Shown here: positions 55,263 through 64,000 of the stretch, piece after piece
How positions within the stretch are numbered: position 1 is the first letter of the stretch
Layout: each line of letters begins with the position of its first letter
Program-made: the position numbers and the translations under genes
Assembly (NCBI RefSeq): GCF_001591365.1
Contig: NZ_BCUT01000009.1
Span: 1-64,000 of the forward strand
DNA: 64,000 nucleotides
Direction of reading: 5' to 3'
DNA from: Variovorax paradoxus NBRC 15149
GTDB taxonomy: Bacteria; Pseudomonadota; Gammaproteobacteria; Burkholderiales; Burkholderiaceae_C
The notes under the pieces: generated by a model
Seen by the model: only the letters and a program-made list of their open reading frames with translations
What the model was told of the DNA's origin: nothing
Database searches by the model: none

Positions 55263-56354
55263 ATGAGTTTGCAATGCGGCATCGTCGGCCTGCCCAACGT
55301 CGGTAAATCCACCCTTTTCAATGCGTTGACCAAGGCCGGCATCGCGGCGGAAAACTATCCGTTCTGCACCATCGAGCCCAACGTGGGCGTGGTGGAAGTG
55401 CCCGATCCGCGGCTCGACCAGCTCAGCGAGATCGTCAAGCCCGAGCGCGTGGTGCCCGCCATCGTCGAGTTCGTCGACATTGCCGGCCTGGTGGCCGGCG
55501 CCAGCACGGGCGAGGGCCTGGGTAACAAGTTTCTTGCGCACATCCGCGAAACCGACGCCACCGTGAACGTGGTGCGCTGCTTCGACGACGAGAACGTGAT
55601 CCACGTGGCCGGCAAGGTCGACCCGATCTCCGACATCGAGGTGATCCAGACCGAACTCTGCCTGGCCGACCTCGCCACGGTCGAGAAGGCGCTGCACCGC
55701 CACACCAAGGTGGCGCGTTCGGGCGACAAGGACGCGCAGAAGCTGGTCGGCCTGCTCGAGCGCTGCCAGGCCGCGCTGAACGAGAACACGCCGGTGCGCG
55801 CGCTCGAGTTCACGAAGGAAGAGCAGCCGCTGGTCAAGTCGTTCACGCTGATCACCGCCAAGCCCGCGATGTTCGTCGGCAACGTGGCCGAAGACGGCTT
55901 CGAGAACAACCCCTACCTCGACCGCCTGCGCGAGTACGCAGCCAAGCAGGGCGCGCCCGTGGTCGCCATCTGCGCCAAGATCGAAGCCGAACTCGCCGAG
56001 ATGGACGACGAGGACAAGAAGATGTTCCTCGCCGAAATCGGCCAGGAGGAGCCGGGCCTCAATCGCCTGATCCGCGCGGCCTACAAGCTCTTGGGCCTGC
56101 AAACCTACTTCACCGCCGGCGTGAAGGAAGTGCGCGCCTGGACCATCCACATCGGCGACACCGGCCCCCAGGCCGCCGGCGTGATCCACGGCGACTTCGA
56201 GAAGGGCTACATCCGCGCCCAGACCATTTCGTTCGAGGACTACATCGCCTACAAGGGCGAACAGGGTGCAAAGGACGCGGGCAAGATGCGTTCGGAAGGC
56301 AAGGAATACGTTGTCAAGGATGGCGACGTGATGAACTTCCTCTTCAGTTCGTAA
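55263..56354 (+). CDS. ychF: Redox-regulated ATPase YchF
   Basis: 363 residues, Obg-related P-loop protein that binds ATP. GIVGLPNVGKSTLFNAL is the P-loop, DIAGLVAGASTGEGLGN is G3, the altered specificity motif occurs in AKPAMFVGN, and a C-terminal TGS domain holds AGVIHGDFEKGYIRAQTI. Upstream lies CTAAAAT (55231-55237), a possible -10. Divergent from the ribose operon. Confidence 0.97.
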   Translation: MSLQCGIVGLPNVGKSTLFNALTKAGIAAENYPFCTIEPNVGVVEVPDPRLDQLSEIVKPERVVPAIVEFVDIAGLVAGASTGEGLGNKFLAHIRETDATVNVVRCFDDENVIHVAGKVDPISDIEVIQTELCLADLATVEKALHRHTKVARSGDKDAQKLVGLLERCQAALNENTPVRALEFTKEEQPLVKSFTLITAKPAMFVGNVAEDGFENNPYLDRLREYAAKQGAPVVAICAKIEAELAEMDDEDKKMFLAEIGQEEPGLNRLIRAAYKLLGLQTYFTAGVKEVRAWTIHIGDTGPQAAGVIHGDFEKGYIRAQTISFEDYIAYKGEQGAKDAGKMRSEGKEYVVKDGDVMNFLFSS

Positions 56355-56363
56355 AGCCGCCTC

Positions 56364-57038
56364 ATGCTCACCGTCCATCACCTGAACAACTCGCGCTCGC
56401 AGCGCGTGCTCTGGCTGCTCGAAGAACTCGGCCTGCCTTACGAGATCGTCCACTACCAGCGCGATCCGCAGACCATGTTGGCGCCCGCTTCGCTGCGGGC
56501 CGTGCATCCGCTGGGCAAGTCGCCGGTGGTGACGACGGACGACGGGCTGGCGCTGGCGGAATCGGGCGCGGTCATCGAAACGCTGATCGAGCGCCATGGC
56601 AGCGGCCGCCTTGCGCCCGCGGCGGGCACGCCCGAGGCGGTGCGCTATCGCTATTGGCTGCACTTCGCGGAAGGCTCGGCGATGTCGCCGCTGCTGCTCA
56701 AGCTGGTGTTCGACAGGATCGAGAACAGCAAGATGCCGTTCTTCGTGAAGCCGATTGCAAAAATGATCTCGGGCAAGGCGAAGGCGGCCATCGTCACGCC
56801 CAACATCGAGAGCCACCTGAATTTCATGGAAGGCGAACTCGGCAAGAGCGAATGGTTCGCCGGCAGCGAATTCACCGGTGCCGACATCCAGATGAGTTTT
56901 CCGGTCGAAGCCGCGCAGGCGCGCGGCGGCCTCGATGCGAAGCGGCCCAGGCTCATGGCGTACCTGGAGCGCATCCATGCGCGCCCGGCCTACCAGCGCG
57001 CGCTTGAACGCGGCGGCCCCTACGGCCTCCTGAGCTGA
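56364..57038 (+). CDS. Glutathione S-transferase
   Basis: 224 residues. Thioredoxin-like N-terminal domain (HHLNNSRSQRVLWLLEELGL with Ser at the catalytic position, GKSPVVTTDDGLALAESGA for glutathione binding) and an alpha-helical C-terminal domain. Begins 9 bases after ychF and is probably cotranscribed. Substrate not predictable. Confidence 0.9.
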   Translation: MLTVHHLNNSRSQRVLWLLEELGLPYEIVHYQRDPQTMLAPASLRAVHPLGKSPVVTTDDGLALAESGAVIETLIERHGSGRLAPAAGTPEAVRYRYWLHFAEGSAMSPLLLKLVFDRIENSKMPFFVKPIAKMISGKAKAAIVTPNIESHLNFMEGELGKSEWFAGSEFTGADIQMSFPVEAAQARGGLDAKRPRLMAYLERIHARPAYQRALERGGPYGLLS

Positions 57039-57048
57039 AGCGTTCGCT

Positions 57049-57519
57049 TCACGACGGAAACACGTAGAGCAGCGCGACCGTCATGCAGACATAGCGCAGG
57101 AACTTCCCGATGGCCATGTAGCCAAGGCATGGCCAGAACGGCAGCTTGAGCCAGCCGGCCACCGCGCACAGCGGATCTCCCACCAGCGGCAGCCAGCTCA
57201 GCAGGCAGGCCTTGGGTCCGAGCCGCTCCAGCCAGCCCAAGACCCGCACATGATGTTTCGAGTGCGAATATTTGTCTGCCACCTTGTGCGCGCCGTAGCC
57301 CATCCACCAGTCGACCGCACCGCCCAGCGTGTTGCCCACCGTCGCGACCAGGATCGCCGGCCAGAACATGTCGGGGTTGAGCTTGAGCAGGCCGAAAAGA
57401 ATGGGCTCCGAGCCCACCGGCAGCAGCGTGGCCGAAACGAAGGCCGCGATGAACAGCGTGGAGAGTCCGTATTGCGGAAGCGCAAGGAGCGCCAGGAGTG
57501 CGTCGAGCCAGGCTTGCAT
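57049..57519 (-). CDS. YqaA family membrane protein (DedA-like)
   Basis: 156 residues, four or five hydrophobic segments. LPVGSEPILFGLL and GNTLGGAVDWWMGYGA are shared by the YqaA/DedA-like SNARE-associated group. Function uncertain; DedA proteins act in lipid flipping and envelope stability. ATG at 57519; upstream in-frame codons lack support. Divergent from dusB. Confidence 0.84.
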   Translation of the reverse strand: MQAWLDALLALLALPQYGLSTLFIAAFVSATLLPVGSEPILFGLLKLNPDMFWPAILVATVGNTLGGAVDWWMGYGAHKVADKYSHSKHHVRVLGWLERLGPKACLLSWLPLVGDPLCAVAGWLKLPFWPCLGYMAIGKFLRYVCMTVALLYVFPS

Positions 57520-57700
57520 AAAGTGAAATGAGTCGACGCAGTATAGGCAGCGGCCCCTCTGCGCCAGGTCGGAGAAAGCGCCGGATGCAGCCGGTGCCTG
57601 CGGTGTACCGCGCGCGCAAATCGTTTCAGCGCATGGCATCGCGCGTGGCTACAATCGTGCCTCATTTTTCAGCAGCCGCTCTCGCGACGCCTTCCACTTC

Positions 57701-58750
57701 ATGACCTTGCAGATCGGCACCCACACGCTGGAAAACCGCCTGTTCGTCGCGCCCATGGCCGGCGTGACGGACCGGCCGTTCCGCATGCTGTGCCGTGAAC
57801 TCGGCGCCGGCTATGCGGTCAGCGAGATGGTCACCTCGCGCAAGGAACTCTGGAACACGCTCAAGACCTCGCGCCGCGCCAACCACGACGGCGAGCCCGG
57901 TCCCATCGCGGTGCAGATTGCCGGCACCGATGCGGCCATGATGGCCGAGGCCGCGGTCTACAACATCGAGCGCGGCGCGCAGATCATCGACATCAACATG
58001 GGCTGCCCGGCCAAGAAGGTCTGCAACAAGTGGGCCGGTTCGGCGCTGATGCGCGACGAGCCGCTGGCGCTTGAAATCGTGCAGGCCGTGGTCGACGCGG
58101 CACAGCCCCACAACGTGCCGGTCACGCTCAAGATGCGCACCGGCTGGAGCGAAGAGCACCGCAACGCAGTGAAGCTCGCGCGCGATTTCGAATCGGCCGG
58201 CGTGCAGATGCTCACTGTCCATGGCCGCACCCGCGAGCAAGGCTACAAGGGCAGCGCCGAGTACGACACCATTGCCGCAGTGAAGGCCGCGGTGCGCGTG
58301 CCGGTGGTGGCCAATGGCGACATCCGCTCGCCCGAGAAGGCGCGCGAAGTGCTCGCGGCCACGGGCGCCGACGCGGTGATGATCGGCCGCGCCGCGCAGG
58401 GGCGGCCCTGGATCTTCCGCGAGATCTCCCATTTCCTGGCCACGGGCACGCACCTTGCGCCGCCGCTGGTCGCCGAAGTGCGCCGCCTGCTGCTCGACCA
58501 CCTGGTGGAGCACTACGCGCTCTACGGCGAATTCAGCGGCGTGCGCACCGCGCGCAAGCACATCGGCTGGTATGTGCGCACGCTGCCGGACGGCGAAGCC
58601 TTCCGCGCACGGATGAACACCATCGAAGACTCCGCTGCGCAACTGCGCGCGGTCGGCGATTATTTCGACGGGTTGGCGGACCGCATGCCCGTGCACCAGG
58701 CGGCCGAAGAGCTGTCCGGTGAAGAGGAGGCGGCCTGCGCCGCCGGTTGA
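57701..58750 (+). CDS. dusB: tRNA-dihydrouridine synthase B
   Basis: 349 residues. FMN-binding TIM barrel with VAPMAGVTDRPFR, the catalytic cysteine in NMGCPAKKVCNK, and VHGRTREQGY. Reduces uridine in the tRNA D-loop. Followed by fis 19 bases on, the classic dusB-fis pair. Confidence 0.95.
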   Translation: MTLQIGTHTLENRLFVAPMAGVTDRPFRMLCRELGAGYAVSEMVTSRKELWNTLKTSRRANHDGEPGPIAVQIAGTDAAMMAEAAVYNIERGAQIIDINMGCPAKKVCNKWAGSALMRDEPLALEIVQAVVDAAQPHNVPVTLKMRTGWSEEHRNAVKLARDFESAGVQMLTVHGRTREQGYKGSAEYDTIAAVKAAVRVPVVANGDIRSPEKAREVLAATGADAVMIGRAAQGRPWIFREISHFLATGTHLAPPLVAEVRRLLLDHLVEHYALYGEFSGVRTARKHIGWYVRTLPDGEAFRARMNTIEDSAAQLRAVGDYFDGLADRMPVHQAAEELSGEEEAACAAG

Positions 58751-58769
58751 GAGGAAGAGAAGAAAAAGC

Positions 58770-59006
58770 ATGAGCAAGAAACACATCGAGGACTGCGTGC
58801 GCACCAGTCTGGACAGCTACTTTCGTGATCTGCGCGGCACCGAACCCGACGGCATGTACGAGATGCTCGTGCGTGTGGTCGAGAAGCCCCTGCTCGACGT
58901 CGTGATGACGCGCGCCGAGGGCAACCAGTCGAAGGCCGCGCAATGGTTGGGCCTGAATCGCAACACGCTTCGCAAGAAGCTGGTTGAACACAAACTCCTG
59001 AAATAA
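58770..59006 (+). CDS. fis: Fis family DNA-binding protein
   Basis: 78 residues. The C-terminal HTH, NQSKAAQWLGLNRNTLRKKL, is typical of Fis; the N-terminus is shorter than the 98 residues of E. coli Fis. Nucleoid-associated regulator. It sits between dusB and purH, 20 bases before the latter. Confidence 0.94.
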   Translation: MSKKHIEDCVRTSLDSYFRDLRGTEPDGMYEMLVRVVEKPLLDVVMTRAEGNQSKAAQWLGLNRNTLRKKLVEHKLLK

Positions 59007-59026
59007 ATAACTCCACGGCATATTCC

Positions 59027-60634
<1,608 letters not shown>

Positions 60635-60648
60635 GCCTGTGTGCTCGG

Positions 60649-60672
60649 GCGGGGCACCCTTCGGCGCCCCGC
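60649..60672. terminator. Hairpin between convergent purH and hemL
   Basis: GCGGGGC (60649-60655) pairs with GCCCCGC (60666-60672), loop of 10. There is no T-run on either strand, so it may end transcription in both directions only weakly. Confidence 0.45.
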
Positions 60673-60682
60673 AACAGACGGG

Positions 60683-61978
60683 TCAGAGCGAGCGCAGCGT
60701 CCTGAAAACCTGCCGCGCCGCATCAATGGTTGCGGCAATGTCGTCGTCGCCATGCGCCGCGCTCACGAAGCCGGCCTCGTAGAGCGCCGGCGCGATGTAC
60801 ACGCCGCGCTCCAGCAGGCCGTGGAACAGCGCGTTGAACTTCGCGTTGTCGGTGGTCATCACGGTCGCGTAGTTCTGCGGCAGCTCGTTCATCAGGAAGA
60901 AGCCGAACATGCCGCCCTCGCTGTCGGCGTTGAAGGGCAGCCCCTCGGCCGCGGCGGCGGCCTTGAGGCCGTCGGCGAGCGAGCGCGTCTTCTTGCCGAG
61001 CGCCTCATAGAAGCCGGGCTTCGAGATTTCCTTCAGCGTGGCAAGGCCGCAGGCCGTGGCCACCGGGTTGCCCGACAGCGTGCCGGCCTGGTAGACCGGG
61101 CCGAGCGGCGCGAGCTGCTCCATGATGGCGCGCGGGCCGCCGAAGGCCGCCAGCGGCATGCCGCCGCCGATGACCTTGCCGAGCACCGTGAGGTCGGGCG
61201 TGATGCCCAGCACGCCCTGCGCGCCGTGCAGGCCGACGCGAAAGCCGGTCATCACTTCGTCGAACACCAGCAGCGCGCCGTGCTGCGTGCACAGCTCGCG
61301 GCAGCGGGCGGCGAAGGCGGGCGTGGCGCGCACGAAGTTCATGTTGCCGGCAATCGCCTCGATCATCAGGCAGGCGATGTCGTTGCCGTGCAGCGCGAAG
61401 GCTTCCTCGAGCTGCGCGATGTTGTTGTACTCGAGCACCAGCGTGTGCTGCGTGACCTCGGGCGGCACGCCGGCCGAGGTGGGGTGGCCGAAGGTGGCGA
61501 GGCCGGAGCCGGCTTTCACCAGCAGCGCATCGGCATGGCCGTGGTAGCAGCCCTCGAACTTGATGATGTGCTTGCGGCCGGTGGCGCCGCGCGCCAGGCG
61601 CAGCGCGCTCATGGCGGCCTCGGTGCCCGAGCTCACGAGCCGCACCATCTCCATCGACGGCATCAGCGCCAGGATGGCTTCGGCCAGCTCGATCTCGCGC
61701 TCGGTTGGCGCGCCATAGGAAAAGCCCTCGAGCACGGCCTTCTGCACCGCCTCGACCACCGCGGGGTGGCCGTGGCCCAGGATCATCGGGCCCCAGGAGC
61801 CGATGTAGTCGATGTAGCGCTTGTCGTTGGCGTCCCAGAAATAGGCGCCCTCGGCGCGGCGGATGAAGCGCGGCGTGCCGCCCACGGCCTTGAAGGCGCG
61901 CACCGGCGAATTGACGCCGCCGGGAATGACGGCGCGGGCGCGCTCGAAAAGAATGTCGTTTTGGTCAGCGTTTGGCAT
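60683..61978 (-). CDS. hemL: Glutamate-1-semialdehyde 2,1-aminomutase
   Basis: PLP enzyme making 5-aminolevulinate for haem. 431 residues: PGGVNSPVRAF, SSGTEAAMSALRLAR, EGCYHGHADALLVKAGSG, and the PLP lysine in TVLGKVIGGGMPLAAFGG. Its ATG overlaps the stop of the ThiD-like gene (TGATG). Confidence 0.97.
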   Translation of the reverse strand: MPNADQNDILFERARAVIPGGVNSPVRAFKAVGGTPRFIRRAEGAYFWDANDKRYIDYIGSWGPMILGHGHPAVVEAVQKAVLEGFSYGAPTEREIELAEAILALMPSMEMVRLVSSGTEAAMSALRLARGATGRKHIIKFEGCYHGHADALLVKAGSGLATFGHPTSAGVPPEVTQHTLVLEYNNIAQLEEAFALHGNDIACLMIEAIAGNMNFVRATPAFAARCRELCTQHGALLVFDEVMTGFRVGLHGAQGVLGITPDLTVLGKVIGGGMPLAAFGGPRAIMEQLAPLGPVYQAGTLSGNPVATACGLATLKEISKPGFYEALGKKTRSLADGLKAAAAAEGLPFNADSEGGMFGFFLMNELPQNYATVMTTDNAKFNALFHGLLERGVYIAPALYEAGFVSAAHGDDDIAATIDAARQVFRTLRSL

Positions 61979-62943
61979 CAGTGTCGGGTGTCGTGAGGGG
62001 GCAGGGCAAAGTCTTGCGGCGCGTCGGGGTCTTCATCGTCGTCATCGTCGTCTTCCGGCTCGGCCCAGAACAGGCGGTCCGGCAGCACGTGGCCCATGCC
62101 GGGCCGGAAACCCGCGTCGAGGCAGCGGTCCATGTAGGCCAGGGCCTCGGTGGTGGCGGCCACCAGGTCGGTGCCGCTCGCGAGCAGGGCGGCCAGCGCG
62201 GCCGACAGCGTGTCGCCCGCGCCGGCAAAGACCGCTTCGAGCCGCTCGTATTTCTCGCTGGCGAGCACCGACTGCGGCGAGGCCAGCACGTTGTCGATGA
62301 ACTGGTCGGGCAGCACCATGCCGGTCACCAGCGTGTAGGGCACGCCGAACTCGCCGGCGGCCTTGGCGATGTCGCGCGCGCCGGGCGGACGCTCGCCGCT
62401 CCAGTCGGGCAGCAGCCAGCGCCACAGCGTACTGTGGTTTCCAACCAACACTGTGGCCTGGGGCAGCAGCAGCTCGCGGAAGGCGTCCAGATAGCCCTCG
62501 ATGAGGTCCTCGTCCCACCAGGAAAGGTTGGGCATATAGGCCACCAGCGGCACCTCGGGGTAGTCGGAGGCGGTCTCGGCGATGGTGCTCAGCGCGTCGG
62601 GCGTTCCGACGAAGCCCACCTTGATGAGCTGGACCTCCACGTCCTCGAGGATGGCGCGCGCCTGCTCGGCGATGGCCTCTTCCTCGAAGGCGAAATGGTC
62701 GAAGATCTCGGCCGTGTCGCGGGCGTAGGCGCCTGTCACCACCGGCAGCATGTGCGCGCCGACCGAGGCCATGGCCAGTGCGTCCGCGCCCAGGCCGCCC
62801 GCGCCGCTCGGATCGCTGGCGTTGAAGACCAGCACGCAGGGCGGATTCAGGTCGCGCTCGGCCACCTCTTCGGCGTCCGGCGAGGGGTCGTTAAGATTGC
62901 CCGGTTTGCGGGCGTGGTCTGCTGGATGTAAGTAGATGGTCAT
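61978..62943 (-). CDS. thiD: ThiD-like hydroxymethylpyrimidine kinase
   Basis: 321 residues, larger than the usual 265. The ribokinase-like core has ASDPSGAGGLGADALAMASVG (substrate side; first 20 residues are the core) and AGAGDTLSAALAAL (anion hole and base). Extra segments are an N-terminal extension of about 33 residues and an acidic DDDDDDED tail. Predicted to phosphorylate HMP or HMP-P in thiamine synthesis, but the middle region (LVGNHSTLWRWLLPDW) is divergent, so substrate is uncertain. Confidence 0.87.
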   Translation of the reverse strand: MTIYLHPADHARKPGNLNDPSPDAEEVAERDLNPPCVLVFNASDPSGAGGLGADALAMASVGAHMLPVVTGAYARDTAEIFDHFAFEEEAIAEQARAILEDVEVQLIKVGFVGTPDALSTIAETASDYPEVPLVAYMPNLSWWDEDLIEGYLDAFRELLLPQATVLVGNHSTLWRWLLPDWSGERPPGARDIAKAAGEFGVPYTLVTGMVLPDQFIDNVLASPQSVLASEKYERLEAVFAGAGDTLSAALAALLASGTDLVAATTEALAYMDRCLDAGFRPGMGHVLPDRLFWAEPEDDDDDDEDPDAPQDFALPPHDTRH

Positions 62944-63054
62944 ACGCCGGGCGAAATCCCCTGGATGGTGGCATAGGCGCGACGTTTACCGTCCGCCAGT
63001 GAGATACGCATAGATACACTCGTTGCATTTAATGAACAAGGACTTTAAGCTCCG

Positions 63055-63225
63055 ATGAATACGAAAACTTGGATGTGCCTGATTTGTGGGTGGATCTATG
63101 ACGAAGCGGTTGGTGTACCGGAAGACGGCATCGCGGCAGGCACGGCCTGGGCCGATGTTCCGATGAACTGGACCTGTCCTGAGTGCGGTGCGCGCAAGGA
63201 AGACTTCGAAATGGTTGAAATCTGA
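63055..63225 (+). CDS. Rubredoxin
   Basis: 56 residues, a one-iron electron carrier. Four iron ligands occur as CLICG and CPECG, with the aromatic segment W-I-Y-D-E and the loop VPEDGIAAGTAWADVP. Upstream AAGGACTTTAAG may hold the ribosome-binding site. It is the only redox gene here, placed between the ThiD-like gene (divergent) and pilG. Its partner oxygenase or reductase is not in the window. Confidence 0.93.
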   Translation: MNTKTWMCLICGWIYDEAVGVPEDGIAAGTAWADVPMNWTCPECGARKEDFEMVEI

Positions 63226-63307
63226 AAGCATGGCATAGGGCTACGCGATTTGCGCCGATGTACGGTGCGGCGGGCATCCAAGTCTCATCTCAGCAGGAGC
63301 ATGTGCA

Positions 63308-63706
63308 ATGGGGCCGAATGGATCAGGTTACAAGGTGCTCGTCATCGACGACAGCAATACGATCCGGCGCAGTGCCGAAATATTTCTGAAGCAGGGCGGG
63401 CACGAGGTTCTTCTCGCGGAAGACGGCTTCGACGCGCTCTCCAAGGTTAACGACCACAAGCCGCATCTGATTTTCTGCGACATCCTGATGCCGCGGCTGG
63501 ACGGCTACCAGACCTGCGCCATCATCAAGCGCAACGCTCATTTCTCCAATGTTCCGGTCGTGATGCTCTCCTCGAAAGACGGCGTCTTCGACAAGGCGCG
63601 CGGCCGCATGGTCGGGTCGCAGGACTACCTGACCAAACCCTTCACCAAAGACCAGCTGCTGCAGGCCGTGCAGCAGTTTGGCACCCTTCAACAGGAAGTG
63701 CAGTAA
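63308..63706 (+). CDS. pilG: Twitching-motility response regulator PilG
   Basis: 132 residues, a lone receiver domain. Acidic pair in VLVIDDSNTI, phosphoacceptor Asp in LIFCDILMPRLDGYQT, conserved Ser in VVMLSSKDG and Lys in YLTKPFTKDQ. Part of the Pil-Chp chemotaxis-like system for type IV pilus extension. The stop abuts pilH. Confidence 0.92.
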   Translation: MGPNGSGYKVLVIDDSNTIRRSAEIFLKQGGHEVLLAEDGFDALSKVNDHKPHLIFCDILMPRLDGYQTCAIIKRNAHFSNVPVVMLSSKDGVFDKARGRMVGSQDYLTKPFTKDQLLQAVQQFGTLQQEVQ

Positions 63707-64000
63707 ATGCCCATTCGAAAAATCCTCGTCGTCGACGACTCCAAGACGGAACTGGTGTTCCTCTCGGACCTGCTCCAGAAGAACGGCTTTGCGGTCAAGA
63801 CCGCCGAAAACGCCGAAGACGCCATGCGCCGCCTCGAAGAGGACCAGCCCGACCTGATCCTCATGGACGTCGTCATGCCCGGCCAGAACGGCTTCCAGCT
63901 GACGCGCGCCATTGCCCGCGATCCGCAGTACGCCGCCATCCCGATCATCCTGTGCACCAGCAAGAACCAGGAAACCGATCGCGTCTGGGGCATGCGCCAG
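63707..64000 (+). CDS. pilH: Twitching-motility response regulator PilH (partial)
   Basis: First 98 residues of a receiver-domain protein, cut by the window end. KILVVDDSKTELVFL, phosphoacceptor in LILMDVVMPGQNGFQL, and IILCTSKNQETDRVWG, the PilH-like alpha4 side. Begins directly after the pilG stop. pilI, pilJ and chpA are expected further right. Confidence 0.9.
   Translation, partial: MPIRKILVVDDSKTELVFLSDLLQKNGFAVKTAENAEDAMRRLEEDQPDLILMDVVMPGQNGFQLTRAIARDPQYAAIPIILCTSKNQETDRVWGMRQ

Overview
The window is chromosomal DNA from a high-GC betaproteobacterium of the Burkholderiales, most likely Comamonadaceae and probably Variovorax or a close relative. This is inferred from protein resemblance and gene order (fis after dusB, M23 peptidase between anmK and tyrS, DUF2970 gene in a cytochrome operon); no rRNA is present to test it. 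It reads as core chromosome, with dense, often overlapping genes (ATGA, GTGA, TTGA and TGATG junctions). One accessory stretch lies at about 34.7-39.7 kb. No insertion sequence, prophage, CRISPR array or replication origin was found.

Layout. 0-4 kb: a long hairpin repeat, an ABC-2 type permease, prfC, a phasin and a secreted protein of unknown role. 4.1-8 kb: an S-adenosylhomocysteine (SAH) riboswitch ahead of an overlapping operon ahcY-tlyA-metF-rlpA-like, so methyl-cycle enzymes sit under a sensor of their own substrate. 8-12 kb: rlmJ, the rplM-rpsI operon with a clear promoter and terminator, erpA, and a DHA2 exporter. 12-19 kb: anmK, a LytM peptidase, tyrS, an OmpA-like/FecR pair, a CDF transporter overlapping dtd, and phoH-ybeY.

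20-28 kb: ruvA and ruvB are separated by a seven-gene block on the opposite strand. It encodes a CDP-alcohol phosphatidyltransferase, a fused hydrolase-methyltransferase, a fused PAP2/dual-specificity phosphatase, a small membrane protein, a PlsC acyltransferase, a CdsA-like synthase and a YdeI protein. It resembles E. coli ynbABCD plus an acyltransferase and looks like a self-contained second phospholipid assembly line of unknown product. It is my leading candidate for an undescribed system, helped by a variant metal motif in the phosphatidyltransferase.

28-35 kb: dmeF, an LpxH-like hydrolase, a three-gene cytochrome c operon, and a MocR regulator coupled to alkB. 35-41 kb: a NERD-nuclease/helicase fusion, a large orphan protein, a GNAT enzyme, an XRE regulator facing a matrixin-type lipoprotein across a long inverted repeat, a small membrane protein, and tRNA-Met beside a bidirectional terminator. 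41-49 kb: an ECF sigma factor with a Pro/Ala-rich membrane partner, enoyl-CoA hydratase, M61 peptidase-dsbC-UbiH-like genes and a MOSC protein. 49-55 kb: a ribose-type operon (rbsB-A-C-R-K-D in transcription order) with a tandem LacI operator over its promoter and a hairpin element after rbsB. 55-64 kb: ychF, a GST, a YqaA-like protein, dusB-fis-purH, hemL, a ThiD-like kinase, a 56-residue rubredoxin, and pilG-pilH, the last cut by the window end.
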